Assembly: GCA_031385545.1 (NCBI GenBank)
Contig: JANNBN010000143.1
Location: 1-43,406, forward strand
From: JANNBN01 sp031385545
Lineage (GTDB): Bacteria; Actinomycetota; Acidimicrobiia; Acidimicrobiales; JANYDT01
Reading direction: 5' to 3'
DNA: 43,406 nt
Shown here: piece after piece, positions 16,935 to 25,790 of the stretch
How positions within the stretch are numbered: the first letter of the stretch is position 1
Layout of the letters: every line of letters starts with the position of its first letter
Program-made: the position numbers and the translations under genes
Notes under the pieces: generated by a model
What the model was told of the DNA's origin: nothing
Seen by the model: only the letters and a program-made list of their open reading frames with translations
Databases searched by the model: none

Positions 16935-18598
16935 TTTTTGGTGCTCGTCTTGGGGCGGGTCGTCGTGGGGCGCGCCGACCTGGGGGTCGGGGTCTGTTTG
17001 GCGGAGCGGATGAAGGTGCTTGGGTTTGCTCCTGCCGCCGTCTTAAGCCCGTGCGCGACGTCAGAAGCGACATTGCTACCCGTGCCGACGATGCCGGGCA
17101 CTGAAATCTCTGACTGCGTACAAACACCCGCACACATGAACACGTTTGAGGACCAGCGATTGACTGACCGCAGATAGTCCTCCGTCGGGGCCGGGTTTCC
17201 CGCTGCACCGAGGAACTGAGTCGGACCCGAAGTCCGCAAGAAGACGTTTCGGCTGAACGTGTTGCCACGCGGCGGGGCCGACCACACAGCATCGACGAGG
17301 CCAAGCATGAAGACGGTGCCGGCCTCATCCGGGTCAAGGCTGACGAAGGTGTTATCGCTGATTGTCGAGTTGGTCATCGCCCGGTAGTAGATGGGCTTCG
17401 TCGTGCCGTCGTAGCTGCCTAAATCTGACACCGTGCTGCCGGTACCGCTCACGATCAACGGCCCCAGCCGGTCACGTGAGGTGGACGACAGCACAACGTT
17501 GCCCGATACGGTGTGGCCGTTGCCGCCGATGAACATGTCACCGTTGAGAACCACGTTTCGGCGAAGCGTCACGCTGTTGCCGTAACGCACCTCCAACCGG
17601 CCTTTGCTCAATACGTTCGCTGTGAGCTCGACATTCGAAGACTTGATCCCGATGACATAGGGCCACCCTTCCCAATCGGTGATCTCGTTGTACGAGATCA
17701 CGGTCTTGGTGGATTCCGCTCCGAAACCGAACCCGATCTTGATCGCCTCGGACTCCCCTTCTTTGATTCCATGCGGGCCGATGATTCGATTCCCGATGTA
17801 CGAGTTGCCCTGCAACCCGTGGTTCTGCCAGATCACCGTGTTCAGCGGACGCACGAACGTGTTGCTGTCGACCATCGCCCGACGATCAACGAGAGGGCGT
17901 GCCAGCCCGTCGGGGTCTGAGTATCCGTCAGGTGCGGGATTGTCGAGCAGTATCAAACCAGCGCTGGAACCGCTTGAGCCGTCACCGCACTCTTGGAACA
18001 TACTGTTGGTGACCCGGTTTCCCATGCCCGCGATCTCGAGCGTGGAAGCACCTGTCCGATCGAACAACAGCCCGTCCAAAACCGTGTACCGGCCCAGCAG
18101 GCGGATTTGCGTCTTGCCGACAAATCGAGCTCCCTGCGCTCGCGCCGAACGAATCACGATAGGCGCCGTCGCTGCGCCGTTCGCCGTGACTTCGAGCTCA
18201 CCCTCGTAAGTGCCGTCGCGTAGTTCGATCGCCGTACCTGGGGTCGCAGTCTTCAGCGCAGCGCTCAAGCCGTCGAGATCTGCCACCGAGACCACTCGGG
18301 TGGTGCGCCCGATCGGGAGTTTCGGGCGGCTCGTTGCGCTTGGACCAACATCGCTCAACAGCGGGTTGATGCCCGCAGGCAGCCGGGGAATGGTCATGCC
18401 CCTGTACGCGTTGGGAATTGCGGCCGAGGCCGTGGTGGTCGTCGCAGTCGCTGCCTTCTTTCCTGTCGCCGACGCGGTTGATTGCGCACCGGAAGACGCC
18501 CCAGAATGGACGATGCTGAGCCCTACGACGGACAACAGAAGCGTGAGAAGTGCAAGGGCAGCTGAAAGTGTGCGGTGCGCCGAATGACCTTCGTTCAT
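16931..18598 (-). CDS. Secreted polysaccharide lyase family 6-like protein (chondroitinase B/alginate lyase type)
   Basis: A 555-residue exported right-handed beta-helix protein. It has an N-terminal signal segment (SAALALLTLLLSVVGLSIV), a Ser/Thr/Ala-rich linker, then the PL6 opening VSVADLDGLSAALKTATPGTAIELRDG. Family landmarks are GPHGIKEGESEAIKIGFG (Ca-binding/active region) and KGRLEVRYGNSVTLRRNVVLNGD, whose Arg resembles the catalytic Arg of chondroitinase B. It should cleave uronate-containing glycan by beta-elimination. The last 25 residues are rich in Thr, Pro, Arg and Lys (TPRSARPTTTRPKTSTKK), perhaps for wall association. It overlaps the upstream TPR gene and the downstream polymerase gene by four bases each. 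Activity against the locally made polymer is inferred. Confidence 0.85.
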   Translation of the reverse strand: MNEGHSAHRTLSAALALLTLLLSVVGLSIVHSGASSGAQSTASATGKKAATATTTTASAAIPNAYRGMTIPRLPAGINPLLSDVGPSATSRPKLPIGRTTRVVSVADLDGLSAALKTATPGTAIELRDGTYEGELEVTANGAATAPIVIRSARAQGARFVGKTQIRLLGRYTVLDGLLFDRTGASTLEIAGMGNRVTNSMFQECGDGSSGSSAGLILLDNPAPDGYSDPDGLARPLVDRRAMVDSNTFVRPLNTVIWQNHGLQGNSYIGNRIIGPHGIKEGESEAIKIGFGFGAESTKTVISYNEITDWEGWPYVIGIKSSNVELTANVLSKGRLEVRYGNSVTLRRNVVLNGDMFIGGNGHTVSGNVVLSSTSRDRLGPLIVSGTGSTVSDLGSYDGTTKPIYYRAMTNSTISDNTFVSLDPDEAGTVFMLGLVDAVWSAPPRGNTFSRNVFLRTSGPTQFLGAAGNPAPTEDYLRSVNRWSSNVFMCAGVCTQSEISVPGIVGTGSNVASDVAHGLKTAAGANPSTFIRSAKQTPTPRSARPTTTRPKTSTKK

Positions 18599-20220
18599 GC
18601 GGCCTTCGTCTGGGCGGTCGCTGCCTCAAGCATGTCTGCTGCGTCAGACGCACCCTGGTAGGCGTTCTTGGTTCGGATGTCACGGGCTTTCGTGAGATAC
18701 GGCAGAGCATCGGCGGGGCGTCGGGACGTGAACAACGCCCACCCGATGTTGTAGTTGGCCGTTGCGATCAGTTCGTCGGAAACTTTGCCCTTCGTGAACA
18801 CATCAAGTGCTGTCATGGCAGGAGCGAGTGCAGGGTCGGGATTCCCCTCGTACAAGTAGGACGACGAAAGGTCGAGGTAACCCTGGCCAAGGTCGTCGTC
18901 GGTCGTCTTGGGGCTCGCCTCGAGCAGCCGCAACGCCTTCGTGAAGACAGCCACGGCCCGAGGATCCTTTGCCGACCACATGGCGTAGCCCAGGAACCGC
19001 AGCGACGCTAGCAAGTCGGGATCGTTGATCTGGGTACGTACCTTCACAGCTTCATCAAGAACCGTGATCGCTTCGTCTGTCTGCTTGGAAGAGGTGAGCG
19101 ACCAGCCGAGGTTGTGCAGTGCAGAACCAAGCCGGGCAGGTTTCGTGGCCCCGCGACTCAGGTCAACCAGCTCGCGCAGTGGCGGAATGGCTTCGGTAAA
19201 CTTCCCGTCGAACAGATACGTCAGGCCAAGACCCTCCAACGCAGCGGTCAGGTCAGCACCCGGAACTTTCGCCCGCGCGAACGACACGATCTTTATTCGG
19301 GCCCCGATCTCGACCCCAGGCTGCTTCGCCTCCCGTGCGGCATTCGCAAGAAGTGACCAGAGGTCGACTCCTTGCTTGACCTTGTCGATGGCGGGCCCTG
19401 CCTCTTTGATCGCCCGCTGGAGAGTTGGCACTGCTTCATCTGCACGGCCAGCACCGGTGAGCGCCCAACCCAACGCTTGCAAAGCATCAATGCGCGGTGC
19501 TGGTTTGTTTTGGGTTTCTGCGACGGCTCGCTCGAAGTACTTGACAGCAGCACCCGGGTTCTTCAACTCCATGTAGATCGACCCGATCGTGATCGATGTC
19601 GACGCAGTGTCGATGCCCCTGGCACCGGACGCAGCGAGTGCAAGGACTTCTTCCAAGGTCTTAATTGCCTCGGCACTTTTCCCTGATTTCTGAAGCGCTT
19701 GCCCGCGCAGTTGCAACGTTTCGGCCAGAGAAGCCGGCCCACTAGGTGTCGACTGCGCTTTGCGGCGCAGCGCAACGGCTTCATCGAGGGGCACCAACGC
19801 CTCCCCGGGCTTGTTCCACTGGATCAGGGCCCAACCTTGCATCTGCAATGTATCTGCCAGGCTTCGGTCGTCCTTCGTTTTGCGATATAGCTCCGCCGCC
19901 TCTTTCAACGCTTTCACCGAAGCAGCAAAATCCTTCGCCAGCAAGTACTGGTAGCCAAGGTTCTTGACCTCGTCAGCCAACAGCCGCTGATCCCCTCCGG
20001 AACGCGCCTTCGCAACACGAGCTTCGGCTAGACGGACAGTCGTGACGTTTCGTTTCGGCACCGTGGTGGTAGCACTTGCAGCTCCAGCACTCGGAGGACC
20101 GACAAGTGCGAGGCTGCCAACCCCAAGGCACGTCACCAGTGAACCGGCAATCATCTGAACCACTGACCGTCGCCCATTGCGACCGGGGCGCTCTGCCAAA
20201 ACTTGTGAACTCATGGACAT
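18595..20220 (-). CDS. Exported TPR-repeat protein
   Basis: A 541-residue protein with a basic N-terminus (RPGRNGRRSVVQM), a hydrophobic export segment ending near GPPSAGAASA, and then about ten tetratricopeptide repeats of the form LGW-x2-x3-G-x2-x2-A-x8-A (examples: LGWALTGAGRADEAVPTLQRA, first 20 of that unit; IGWALFTSRRPADALPYLTK). The repeats fill the mature protein, so it probably acts as an extracytoplasmic scaffold. It heads an operon with the PL6 lyase and Wzy polymerase, linked by ATGA overlaps. TPR proteins play this part in other polymer systems, for example AlgK in alginate export. A candidate promoter lies at 20284-20312. No enzymatic domain is seen. Confidence 0.85.
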   Translation of the reverse strand: MSMSSQVLAERPGRNGRRSVVQMIAGSLVTCLGVGSLALVGPPSAGAASATTTVPKRNVTTVRLAEARVAKARSGGDQRLLADEVKNLGYQYLLAKDFAASVKALKEAAELYRKTKDDRSLADTLQMQGWALIQWNKPGEALVPLDEAVALRRKAQSTPSGPASLAETLQLRGQALQKSGKSAEAIKTLEEVLALAASGARGIDTASTSITIGSIYMELKNPGAAVKYFERAVAETQNKPAPRIDALQALGWALTGAGRADEAVPTLQRAIKEAGPAIDKVKQGVDLWSLLANAAREAKQPGVEIGARIKIVSFARAKVPGADLTAALEGLGLTYLFDGKFTEAIPPLRELVDLSRGATKPARLGSALHNLGWSLTSSKQTDEAITVLDEAVKVRTQINDPDLLASLRFLGYAMWSAKDPRAVAVFTKALRLLEASPKTTDDDLGQGYLDLSSSYLYEGNPDPALAPAMTALDVFTKGKVSDELIATANYNIGWALFTSRRPADALPYLTKARDIRTKNAYQGASDAADMLEAATAQTKAA

Positions 20221-20283
20221 ACCCTGTTCTTGTCATAGGTGAAGCGTCATCACGGTGAGTGACCGACACGCCAGAACTCGTTC

Positions 20284-20312
20284 AGTCTCGAACCATCCAA
20301 CAACGCAGTCAA
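20284..20312 (-). promoter_or_regulatory. Candidate promoter for the TPR-lyase-polymerase operon
   Basis: On the minus strand TTGACT (20307-20312) is followed after exactly 17 bases by GAGACT (20284-20289). The -35 matches TTGACA at five of six positions, and the -10 keeps only the A at position 2 and the T at position 6. The expected start site is about 55 bases upstream of the TPR ATG. Weak -10, so moderate-to-low confidence. Confidence 0.3.
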
Positions 20313-20458
20313 GGTCGCAAAAGACGAATCACCACGTTATGTGACTAACGTCGCTCACTTAACAACATGACTACCCATCACAAAGCTGACCCGCCTGAAT
20401 CGAAACACCTGTTGGTGAACGCACCACAGCCCATTGCAAAAACTGCCACAATCGCCCT

Positions 20459-21640
20459 GTGACGGAACGCGATCAGAGAATTCATCGCGCAGTCGTGATG
20501 TTCTCGGCAGGCGACTGGTGGATCCACAGCCACGGCCACGCAGATATGCAGCTGGCTCAGGAACTGGTGCGTACAGACCGCAGAGTGATCGTGGTCAACA
20601 GCATGGGTCTCGGGATTGCTCGGGTACAGGGCCGCAGCACGGCCGGCCGGATCCGGCGGAAGCTTCGTTCGATGCTTCGACCCTTCTCACGGCTCGAAAC
20701 AGGGATGATTGTCCTTTCACCGCTGTTCGTGCCTGCCTTTGGCAACGGGTGGGCGGCTCGCGCCAACAGTCGGGTGGTCGCCATTCAGGTTGCCCTCGTG
20801 ATTTCGCTCCTACGCCTCGGCGTTCCACATGTGATCGTTGCGAACCCCACTTCGACACCCGTTGCGCAGCTTCTCCGTTCTCGCACTCGCACGTTCTACC
20901 GTGTGGACGACTATTCCGAGGCTGCCGAGGCTGACCGGAACAAAATCGAATTGCTCGTCAGATCATCGATCAACTGGAGCGAACGAGTGCTGTACTCCAG
21001 CCAGAGTCTGTTCGACCGGGAATCCCAGCAGGTCCCGACCAAGGCGATCCGATTCCCCCACGGAGTCGATCTGGCACTGTTCGATCCGAGGAGGCCCGCT
21101 ACCGAACCACCCGATCTGGCCGGCATCCCGCGGCCCCACCTCGGGCACGTGGGAAACCTTGAAGACCACGATCGACAGCTCCAGATTGCCGAAGTTGCAG
21201 CACTTCTGCCCGAATTCCAGTTCATCCTCATCGGTCACAGTGACGAGGTCCGTCCCGAACTCGTCCGTCCCAACGTGCATCTCCTCGGAAAACGACCGCA
21301 CGAGCAGATTCCTGCCTATCTGAAGAGCTTCGACACTGCGCTGTTGTTCGTGCCCCGCAACCAATGGGGGGCGGCGGCAGAGCCGGTCAAAGTCAAGGAG
21401 TACCTCGCCATGGGTGTGCCTGTGGTCGCCAACGACTTCGTAGGATGGGAACGGTTCGCGGGCGTCATCCGGGTCGGATCAGATGCCGAGGGCGTCGCTG
21501 CAGAAATTCGTCGAACCCTCCAAGACGGGGGGCCGACCGACGCAATCGGGCGAGCCAACGCCGTTGCTGGCGACGGGTGGGCGGCAAGAGCAGCGGAGTT
21601 GCTCGAACTCCTGGGTGAGGGAAACTCCGACAATGCCTGA
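20459..21640 (+). CDS. GT-B glycosyltransferase with N-terminal HSHGHAD motif (copy 2)
   Basis: A 393-residue relative of the protein at 11419. Shared blocks in the same order are FSAGDWWIHSHGHADMQ, VIVVNSMGLG, GRIRRKLRSM, LSPLFVPAFGNGWAAR, VANPTSTPVAQ, FYRVDDYS, FPHGVDLALFD, LLGKRPHEQIPAYL and WGAAAEPVKVKEYLAMGVPVV. The last is the GT4-type donor-binding region. GTG at 20459 is used; the core begins about 15 residues later, which fits far better than in the other copy and supports a short N-terminus for the family. The 238-bp upstream gap is shared with the divergent TPR gene. Its TGA overlaps the deacetylase start by eight bases, suggesting co-translation. Donor and acceptor unknown. Confidence 0.85.
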   Translation: MTERDQRIHRAVVMFSAGDWWIHSHGHADMQLAQELVRTDRRVIVVNSMGLGIARVQGRSTAGRIRRKLRSMLRPFSRLETGMIVLSPLFVPAFGNGWAARANSRVVAIQVALVISLLRLGVPHVIVANPTSTPVAQLLRSRTRTFYRVDDYSEAAEADRNKIELLVRSSINWSERVLYSSQSLFDRESQQVPTKAIRFPHGVDLALFDPRRPATEPPDLAGIPRPHLGHVGNLEDHDRQLQIAEVAALLPEFQFILIGHSDEVRPELVRPNVHLLGKRPHEQIPAYLKSFDTALLFVPRNQWGAAAEPVKVKEYLAMGVPVVANDFVGWERFAGVIRVGSDAEGVAAEIRRTLQDGGPTDAIGRANAVAGDGWAARAAELLELLGEGNSDNA

Positions 21641-22412
21641 GCCCGTCGGCAAACGCCTGATCAAAGTTGGCATCAGCAGCGCGGTCGCTTTGTTCGACGT
21701 GGCGAGCAAGGCTCTTGGACGCAGTCCCAGCGCCCGCGCTCAGGGTGTGGTCCTTCTCTACCACGACGTCCCCAGCGGACTCGCTCCAGCCTTCCAACGT
21801 CAGGTGGAGGCGCTGCGCACCGACGGGCGAGCACTGGTTCCGCTCGCACAGATGTCCAACCCGCCCCCCGCTGGCTGGAACATTGCGATCACCTTCGACG
21901 ACGCTCTCTCCTCGTTCCACGATGTCGCCCTGCCGGTCTGCAAATCGTCGGGTGCACCGGTGACCTTGTTCGTCCCTCCGGGTTTGCTCGGCACAGCTGG
22001 CTACATGAGCGCAGGACAGGTGGCCCAGCTTCCCGCGCTCGTCGAGGTGGGAGCCCATGGGAACCTGCATCGACGGCTCTCGACTCTCTCCGACGATGAA
22101 CTCCGCGTCGAACTCGAAGAGTCGCGGGCGAGCCTGACCCAGCTGATCGGCCGACCGGTCACGAGCGTCGCCTACCCGTTCGGCGATTGGGATGACCGGG
22201 TCCGCGATGCCGCACATGCGGCTGGCTACCACGACGCCCACACGGTCAGACCAGCGTGTCGGCGCGCCGACGACGATCCTTTTGCGTTGCCCAGGGTGAC
22301 CGTCGAACCGACCGACTGGCCCTTGGAGTTTCGCTTGAAATGTATGGGCGCTTACCGATGGATGGGCGTCCTCATGGCCCTCCGTCGGCGGTTCTTGTCG
22401 AGCGCTGTTTAA
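21633..22412 (+). CDS. NodB-type polysaccharide deacetylase
   Basis: A 259-residue carbohydrate esterase 4-like protein that removes N- or O-acetyl groups from a glycan using a metal ion. Motif 1 is ITFDDALSS (the Asp pair), motif 2 is GAHGNLHRRLS (metal-binding H-x3-H), and motif 3 is AYPFGDWDD. GVVLLYHDV near the N-terminus is typical of the PgaB/IcaB-like group. There is no clear cleavable signal peptide, only a mildly hydrophobic segment (VGISSAVALFDVAS), so location is uncertain. ATG at 21633, preceded by GGTGAGGGA, is chosen; a longer frame would lie inside the glycosyltransferase gene. Coupling to that gene suggests it modifies a sugar added by it or a nearby HexNAc. Confidence 0.88.
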   Translation: MPEPVGKRLIKVGISSAVALFDVASKALGRSPSARAQGVVLLYHDVPSGLAPAFQRQVEALRTDGRALVPLAQMSNPPPAGWNIAITFDDALSSFHDVALPVCKSSGAPVTLFVPPGLLGTAGYMSAGQVAQLPALVEVGAHGNLHRRLSTLSDDELRVELEESRASLTQLIGRPVTSVAYPFGDWDDRVRDAAHAAGYHDAHTVRPACRRADDDPFALPRVTVEPTDWPLEFRLKCMGAYRWMGVLMALRRRFLSSAV

Positions 22413-22431
22413 CATGCGCTCCGGTATCGGA

Positions 22432-23490
22432 TCAGCTCGACCAGCGTTGCTGGAGCAACGCTTGATGCTCCAGCAACGATTCGGGCGCGGAGAGCCCGAT
22501 CCTCTGGAGCAGTTCCGAGATCCGATTCGACCAGTCATGTTGTAACGCCACGAAGCGGGGACCTTCGAAGGCGACGCGCTCCGCCAAGGCCGTGTCAGCG
22601 AGGAGGTCCCTGATCGCGCCTCGATCCACAGGCTGGCCAACCGGGAAGCGGGGACCGAACCAGTTCCGATCCAATCCAGCCATCTCGATCGACGAGGGAT
22701 GGTCCCCGATCGGGACTGCGCCGCCACCGAGCGCCTCGGTCAGGCGCAAACCCGCCTCCACCGCGTTGTTTCTTTCCTGCGGCGCGTCGAACTTCGCGTA
22801 GTTCGTCACCATGAGACGGCTGTGGCTGACGGTCCGAAGATAAGTCTGGCGATGAACGCGGAGATCGGCCGAGACTCCTGCAGCGAAGGTGTCGAACAGG
22901 TACAACTCGTCGCCCGTCGCTGCAAGCAGTGAGCCGTGCTGAATCGGGTCGCGGCGACCGGGATTGAACAGCGTGACACCCCGTTTGTCGGGAGGCCGGT
23001 GGGTCAGGCGTCGGCCGTCGATCGCGAATGGGGCGAAGGAAACGGGCTGATTCGGGAATCGTTGATTGAATTCCAGGCAGCCCGCGTTTGTCATCACGCT
23101 GACGGCATCAAAGTCGGCGAAGACCTCGGCAATCGCATCGGGCTCAGAAACCACGTGCGACGGCCAGATCTCGTGTACGACCGCAATCCATCGTTTCGCA
23201 AGACTCTTCCAACCCTTGACCAGCCGCAGCGACGAAACAACGGACCCGTTTGGGAACACCACCACTCCAACGTCAGCTGGCCTGGGGCGGCTGCCCGAGG
23301 ACAACCGGATGGGCGGAACCGGGTCGAACCTCGTGCGAACTGCCTGCAACCGAAACGTAGACCTGCGGTGGACGTTCATCTCGATCACGTCAGCGTCGAG
23401 GAACGCTCTGATCGAGTCTTCAGCCTCAATGACGGGTGAGTGCCAGACCTTGTCGAGGCGGTTACCAGAGCTGAGCAGAAGCGCCTTCAC
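22432..23490 (-). CDS. Probable GT-B glycosyltransferase
   Basis: A 352-residue protein. The N-terminal half has a Rossmann-like pattern (DVGVVVFPNGSVVSSLRLVKGW, WIAVVHEIWPSHVV, DAVSVMTNAGCLEF). The C-terminal half contains a CgeB/GT1-like region (SRLMVTNYAKFDAPQERNNAVEAG, then LTEALGGGAVPIGDHPSS), in which a conserved acidic residue usually contacts the donor. Assignment rests on this fold pattern and context rather than a strong signature. It overlaps the upstream Fe-S oxidoreductase gene by four bases (ATGA), so it depends on that transcript, and it converges on the deacetylase with a 19-bp gap. Donor unknown. Confidence 0.65.
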   Translation of the reverse strand: MKALLLSSGNRLDKVWHSPVIEAEDSIRAFLDADVIEMNVHRRSTFRLQAVRTRFDPVPPIRLSSGSRPRPADVGVVVFPNGSVVSSLRLVKGWKSLAKRWIAVVHEIWPSHVVSEPDAIAEVFADFDAVSVMTNAGCLEFNQRFPNQPVSFAPFAIDGRRLTHRPPDKRGVTLFNPGRRDPIQHGSLLAATGDELYLFDTFAAGVSADLRVHRQTYLRTVSHSRLMVTNYAKFDAPQERNNAVEAGLRLTEALGGGAVPIGDHPSSIEMAGLDRNWFGPRFPVGQPVDRGAIRDLLADTALAERVAFEGPRFVALQHDWSNRISELLQRIGLSAPESLLEHQALLQQRWSS

Positions 23491-25709
23491 TGCGCCTGTT
23501 CAGACCGTTCGAGCGCGTCGAGCAAATGCATCGAGATGTCCTGCACGACGACGTCTTCGCGGCCGAGGCCCTTCACCCCGTCGTCCATCATGATGTAGCA
23601 GAACGGGCACGCGGTCGCCACCCGCGTCGCTCCGGTTGCGACAAGCTCGGCAGAGCGTTCGTCGTTCACCTTCGTGCCGATGGACTCTTCCATCCACATC
23701 CGCCCGCCGCCCGCACCGCAGCACATGCCCTTGGTGCCATTGCGCGGCGCCTCGACAATCTGGATGCCCTTCAGCGAGCCCAGGACCTTGCGGGGTGCGG
23801 TGTACACGTCGTTGTGCCGACCCAGGTAGCAACTGTCGTGGTACACGACGCGCTCATCGAGGCTGGCGCCGCTCATGTCCAGCCTGCCAACCGCGATGAG
23901 CTCTTCGAGCAGTTGACTGTGGTGAATCACCTGGTAATGGCCACCGAGCTGTGGATACTCGTTCAGCAAGGTATTGAAGCAGTGCGGACACTGGGTGATG
24001 ATCTTTTTCACACCCATCCCGTTGAGGCTTTCCACGTTGGCCATCGCAAGCATCTGGAACACGTACTCGTTGCCAGACCTGCGTGCGGGGTCGCCCGTGC
24101 ACTGTTCGTTAGGGCCGAGAATGGCGAAGTCGACCCCAGCGCGCTCAAGCAGCTTGGCCGTTGCCTGGGTGACCTTCTTGTTCTTGTCGTCGAACGAACC
24201 AGCGCAGCCGACCCAGTAGAGGTATTCGTGATCGAGCGCGGATCCCGGCTCGACAATTGGGACCTGGGGCATGTTCTTTGCCCAGTCGGCGCGTTCACCC
24301 TGGCCGATGCCCCACGGGTTGCCCGTGTTCTCCATCGACCGGTACGCGTTGCCAAGCTCGGACGGGAAGTTGGATTCCATCAGCGACAGATAACGCCGCA
24401 TGTCGAGGATCTTGTCGAGGATCTCGATGTTCACGGGGCAGTGCTCGTCGCAGGCCTTGCACGTTGTGCACGCCCACACCTCTTCGGCGGTGATGCGCTC
24501 GAACACGCTGGAAGTTGAGACGGTCAGTTCCCTGTCGATGGAGACGGGCGGCGAAACCCGCGAGTCACCAGTGCCGGACAGTGCCATGACCGTGCCGATC
24601 TTCAGCACGATTTCGCGCGGGTCGAGCGGCTTGCCCGTCGCGTGGGCCGGGCAGACAGCGGTGCACCGGCCGCACATCGTGCAGGCGTCGGTATCGAGGA
24701 GTTGCTTCCAGGTGAAGTCCTCGATGGTGGACGCACCGAACGACTCGAGCGATGTCTCCATCAGGTTCGGCATCGGCCGCATGGCGCCCTTCGGACGTTC
24801 ACGGTCCTTGAGATACATGTTCAACGGGCTGGTGAACATGTGCCGCAATTTGGTGATGGGCAAGATCACCAGAAAAGTTCCGAAACTGAAGACATGCGTC
24901 AGCCAGAACACCCGGTGCCAGCCGAGCAGGTGAGACCTGCCTTCGAAAAGGGCTGACGCGGGGTAACCGATGAATGCACTCTGCTCATGGGCGGGACGGC
25001 CGACCTCGGCGATACGCATGGCCTCGGCAAGAAATCCTGAAACCCCGAGCACCAGGAACATTGCAAGGATGACTGCGTCTTCCGGGCGGTTCTTGATGCG
25101 GATGCGATACGGGCGCTGCACGTAGCGCCGCACCACCGCCCACACGATGCCGGCGACGAACAGCGTGCCGAAGAAATCGCCGAAGAAGTTGTGGGCCTGA
25201 TACGTCTTCCCGGTAAGGAACTTGAACGACAACGGCATCTGGTGATCGATCTCAAGCAACGTGGTGACGCCGAAGAGACCAAGGAAGCCGAAGTACATCA
25301 GCGAATGCATCAGGCCAGCTGCCCGGTCGCGCATCAGCGTTTGCATGTACACGCCAGAACGAAAGTCCCCCATGCGTCGCTTGACGTTGCGCGCGTTGGT
25401 CGACCGGTCGTCAGGCGTGCCGCGCTGCCAATTCTTCACGCGGTTGGCCATCGCGAAACCGCCGAACAGGAACAGCAGCGGAAGTGCGACATAGAAACCC
25501 AACTCCACCGGGTCAGGGACGTTCCAGAAAACCTCGCGACTGACGGGGTTGTCCGGATGAGCAGAGTTCAGTGCACCGGTCACCCCCGAAACGGCGGTGA
25601 CGAGCGCGAGACCCGCCCCGATCGCGATGGAAATCTGGGCGGGACCGAACTTCGCACGAGACGAAGAGGGGCCGGCGGAGGATGAACCGTGGTCAGCTGA
25701 TGCGGACAT
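23487..25709 (-). CDS. Membrane-bound (Fe-S) oxidoreductase, heterodisulfide-reductase-like
   Basis: A 740-residue electron-transfer protein. About six membrane segments fill residues 20-290 (nitrate-reductase-gamma-like), then a ferredoxin domain with two 4Fe-4S motifs (CTMCGRCTAVCP and CTTCKACDEHCP, about residues 343-424). Two cysteine-rich CCG domains follow, with VGCAGS, ITQCPHCFN, YHDSCYLGRH and GMCCGAGGG. The layout matches the mycobacterial Rv0338c-type iron-sulfur reductases. ATG at 25709 is preferred; an in-frame GTG at 25754 would add 15 residues. The physiological partner is unknown. It lies 81 bp after the wecC-like gene and overlaps the following glycosyltransferase gene, so it may be a housekeeping gene caught up in the polysaccharide locus. 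Confidence 0.87.
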   Translation of the reverse strand: MSASADHGSSSAGPSSSRAKFGPAQISIAIGAGLALVTAVSGVTGALNSAHPDNPVSREVFWNVPDPVELGFYVALPLLFLFGGFAMANRVKNWQRGTPDDRSTNARNVKRRMGDFRSGVYMQTLMRDRAAGLMHSLMYFGFLGLFGVTTLLEIDHQMPLSFKFLTGKTYQAHNFFGDFFGTLFVAGIVWAVVRRYVQRPYRIRIKNRPEDAVILAMFLVLGVSGFLAEAMRIAEVGRPAHEQSAFIGYPASALFEGRSHLLGWHRVFWLTHVFSFGTFLVILPITKLRHMFTSPLNMYLKDRERPKGAMRPMPNLMETSLESFGASTIEDFTWKQLLDTDACTMCGRCTAVCPAHATGKPLDPREIVLKIGTVMALSGTGDSRVSPPVSIDRELTVSTSSVFERITAEEVWACTTCKACDEHCPVNIEILDKILDMRRYLSLMESNFPSELGNAYRSMENTGNPWGIGQGERADWAKNMPQVPIVEPGSALDHEYLYWVGCAGSFDDKNKKVTQATAKLLERAGVDFAILGPNEQCTGDPARRSGNEYVFQMLAMANVESLNGMGVKKIITQCPHCFNTLLNEYPQLGGHYQVIHHSQLLEELIAVGRLDMSGASLDERVVYHDSCYLGRHNDVYTAPRKVLGSLKGIQIVEAPRNGTKGMCCGAGGGRMWMEESIGTKVNDERSAELVATGATRVATACPFCYIMMDDGVKGLGREDVVVQDISMHLLDALERSEQAQ

Positions 25710-25790
25710 AGCGCTCTCAACCGTAGTGCCTGGTGGCAGCGCATCCAGAGTCACAGATCCGTTCCACGTGTCGAGCAGGTGGAGGGAGGA

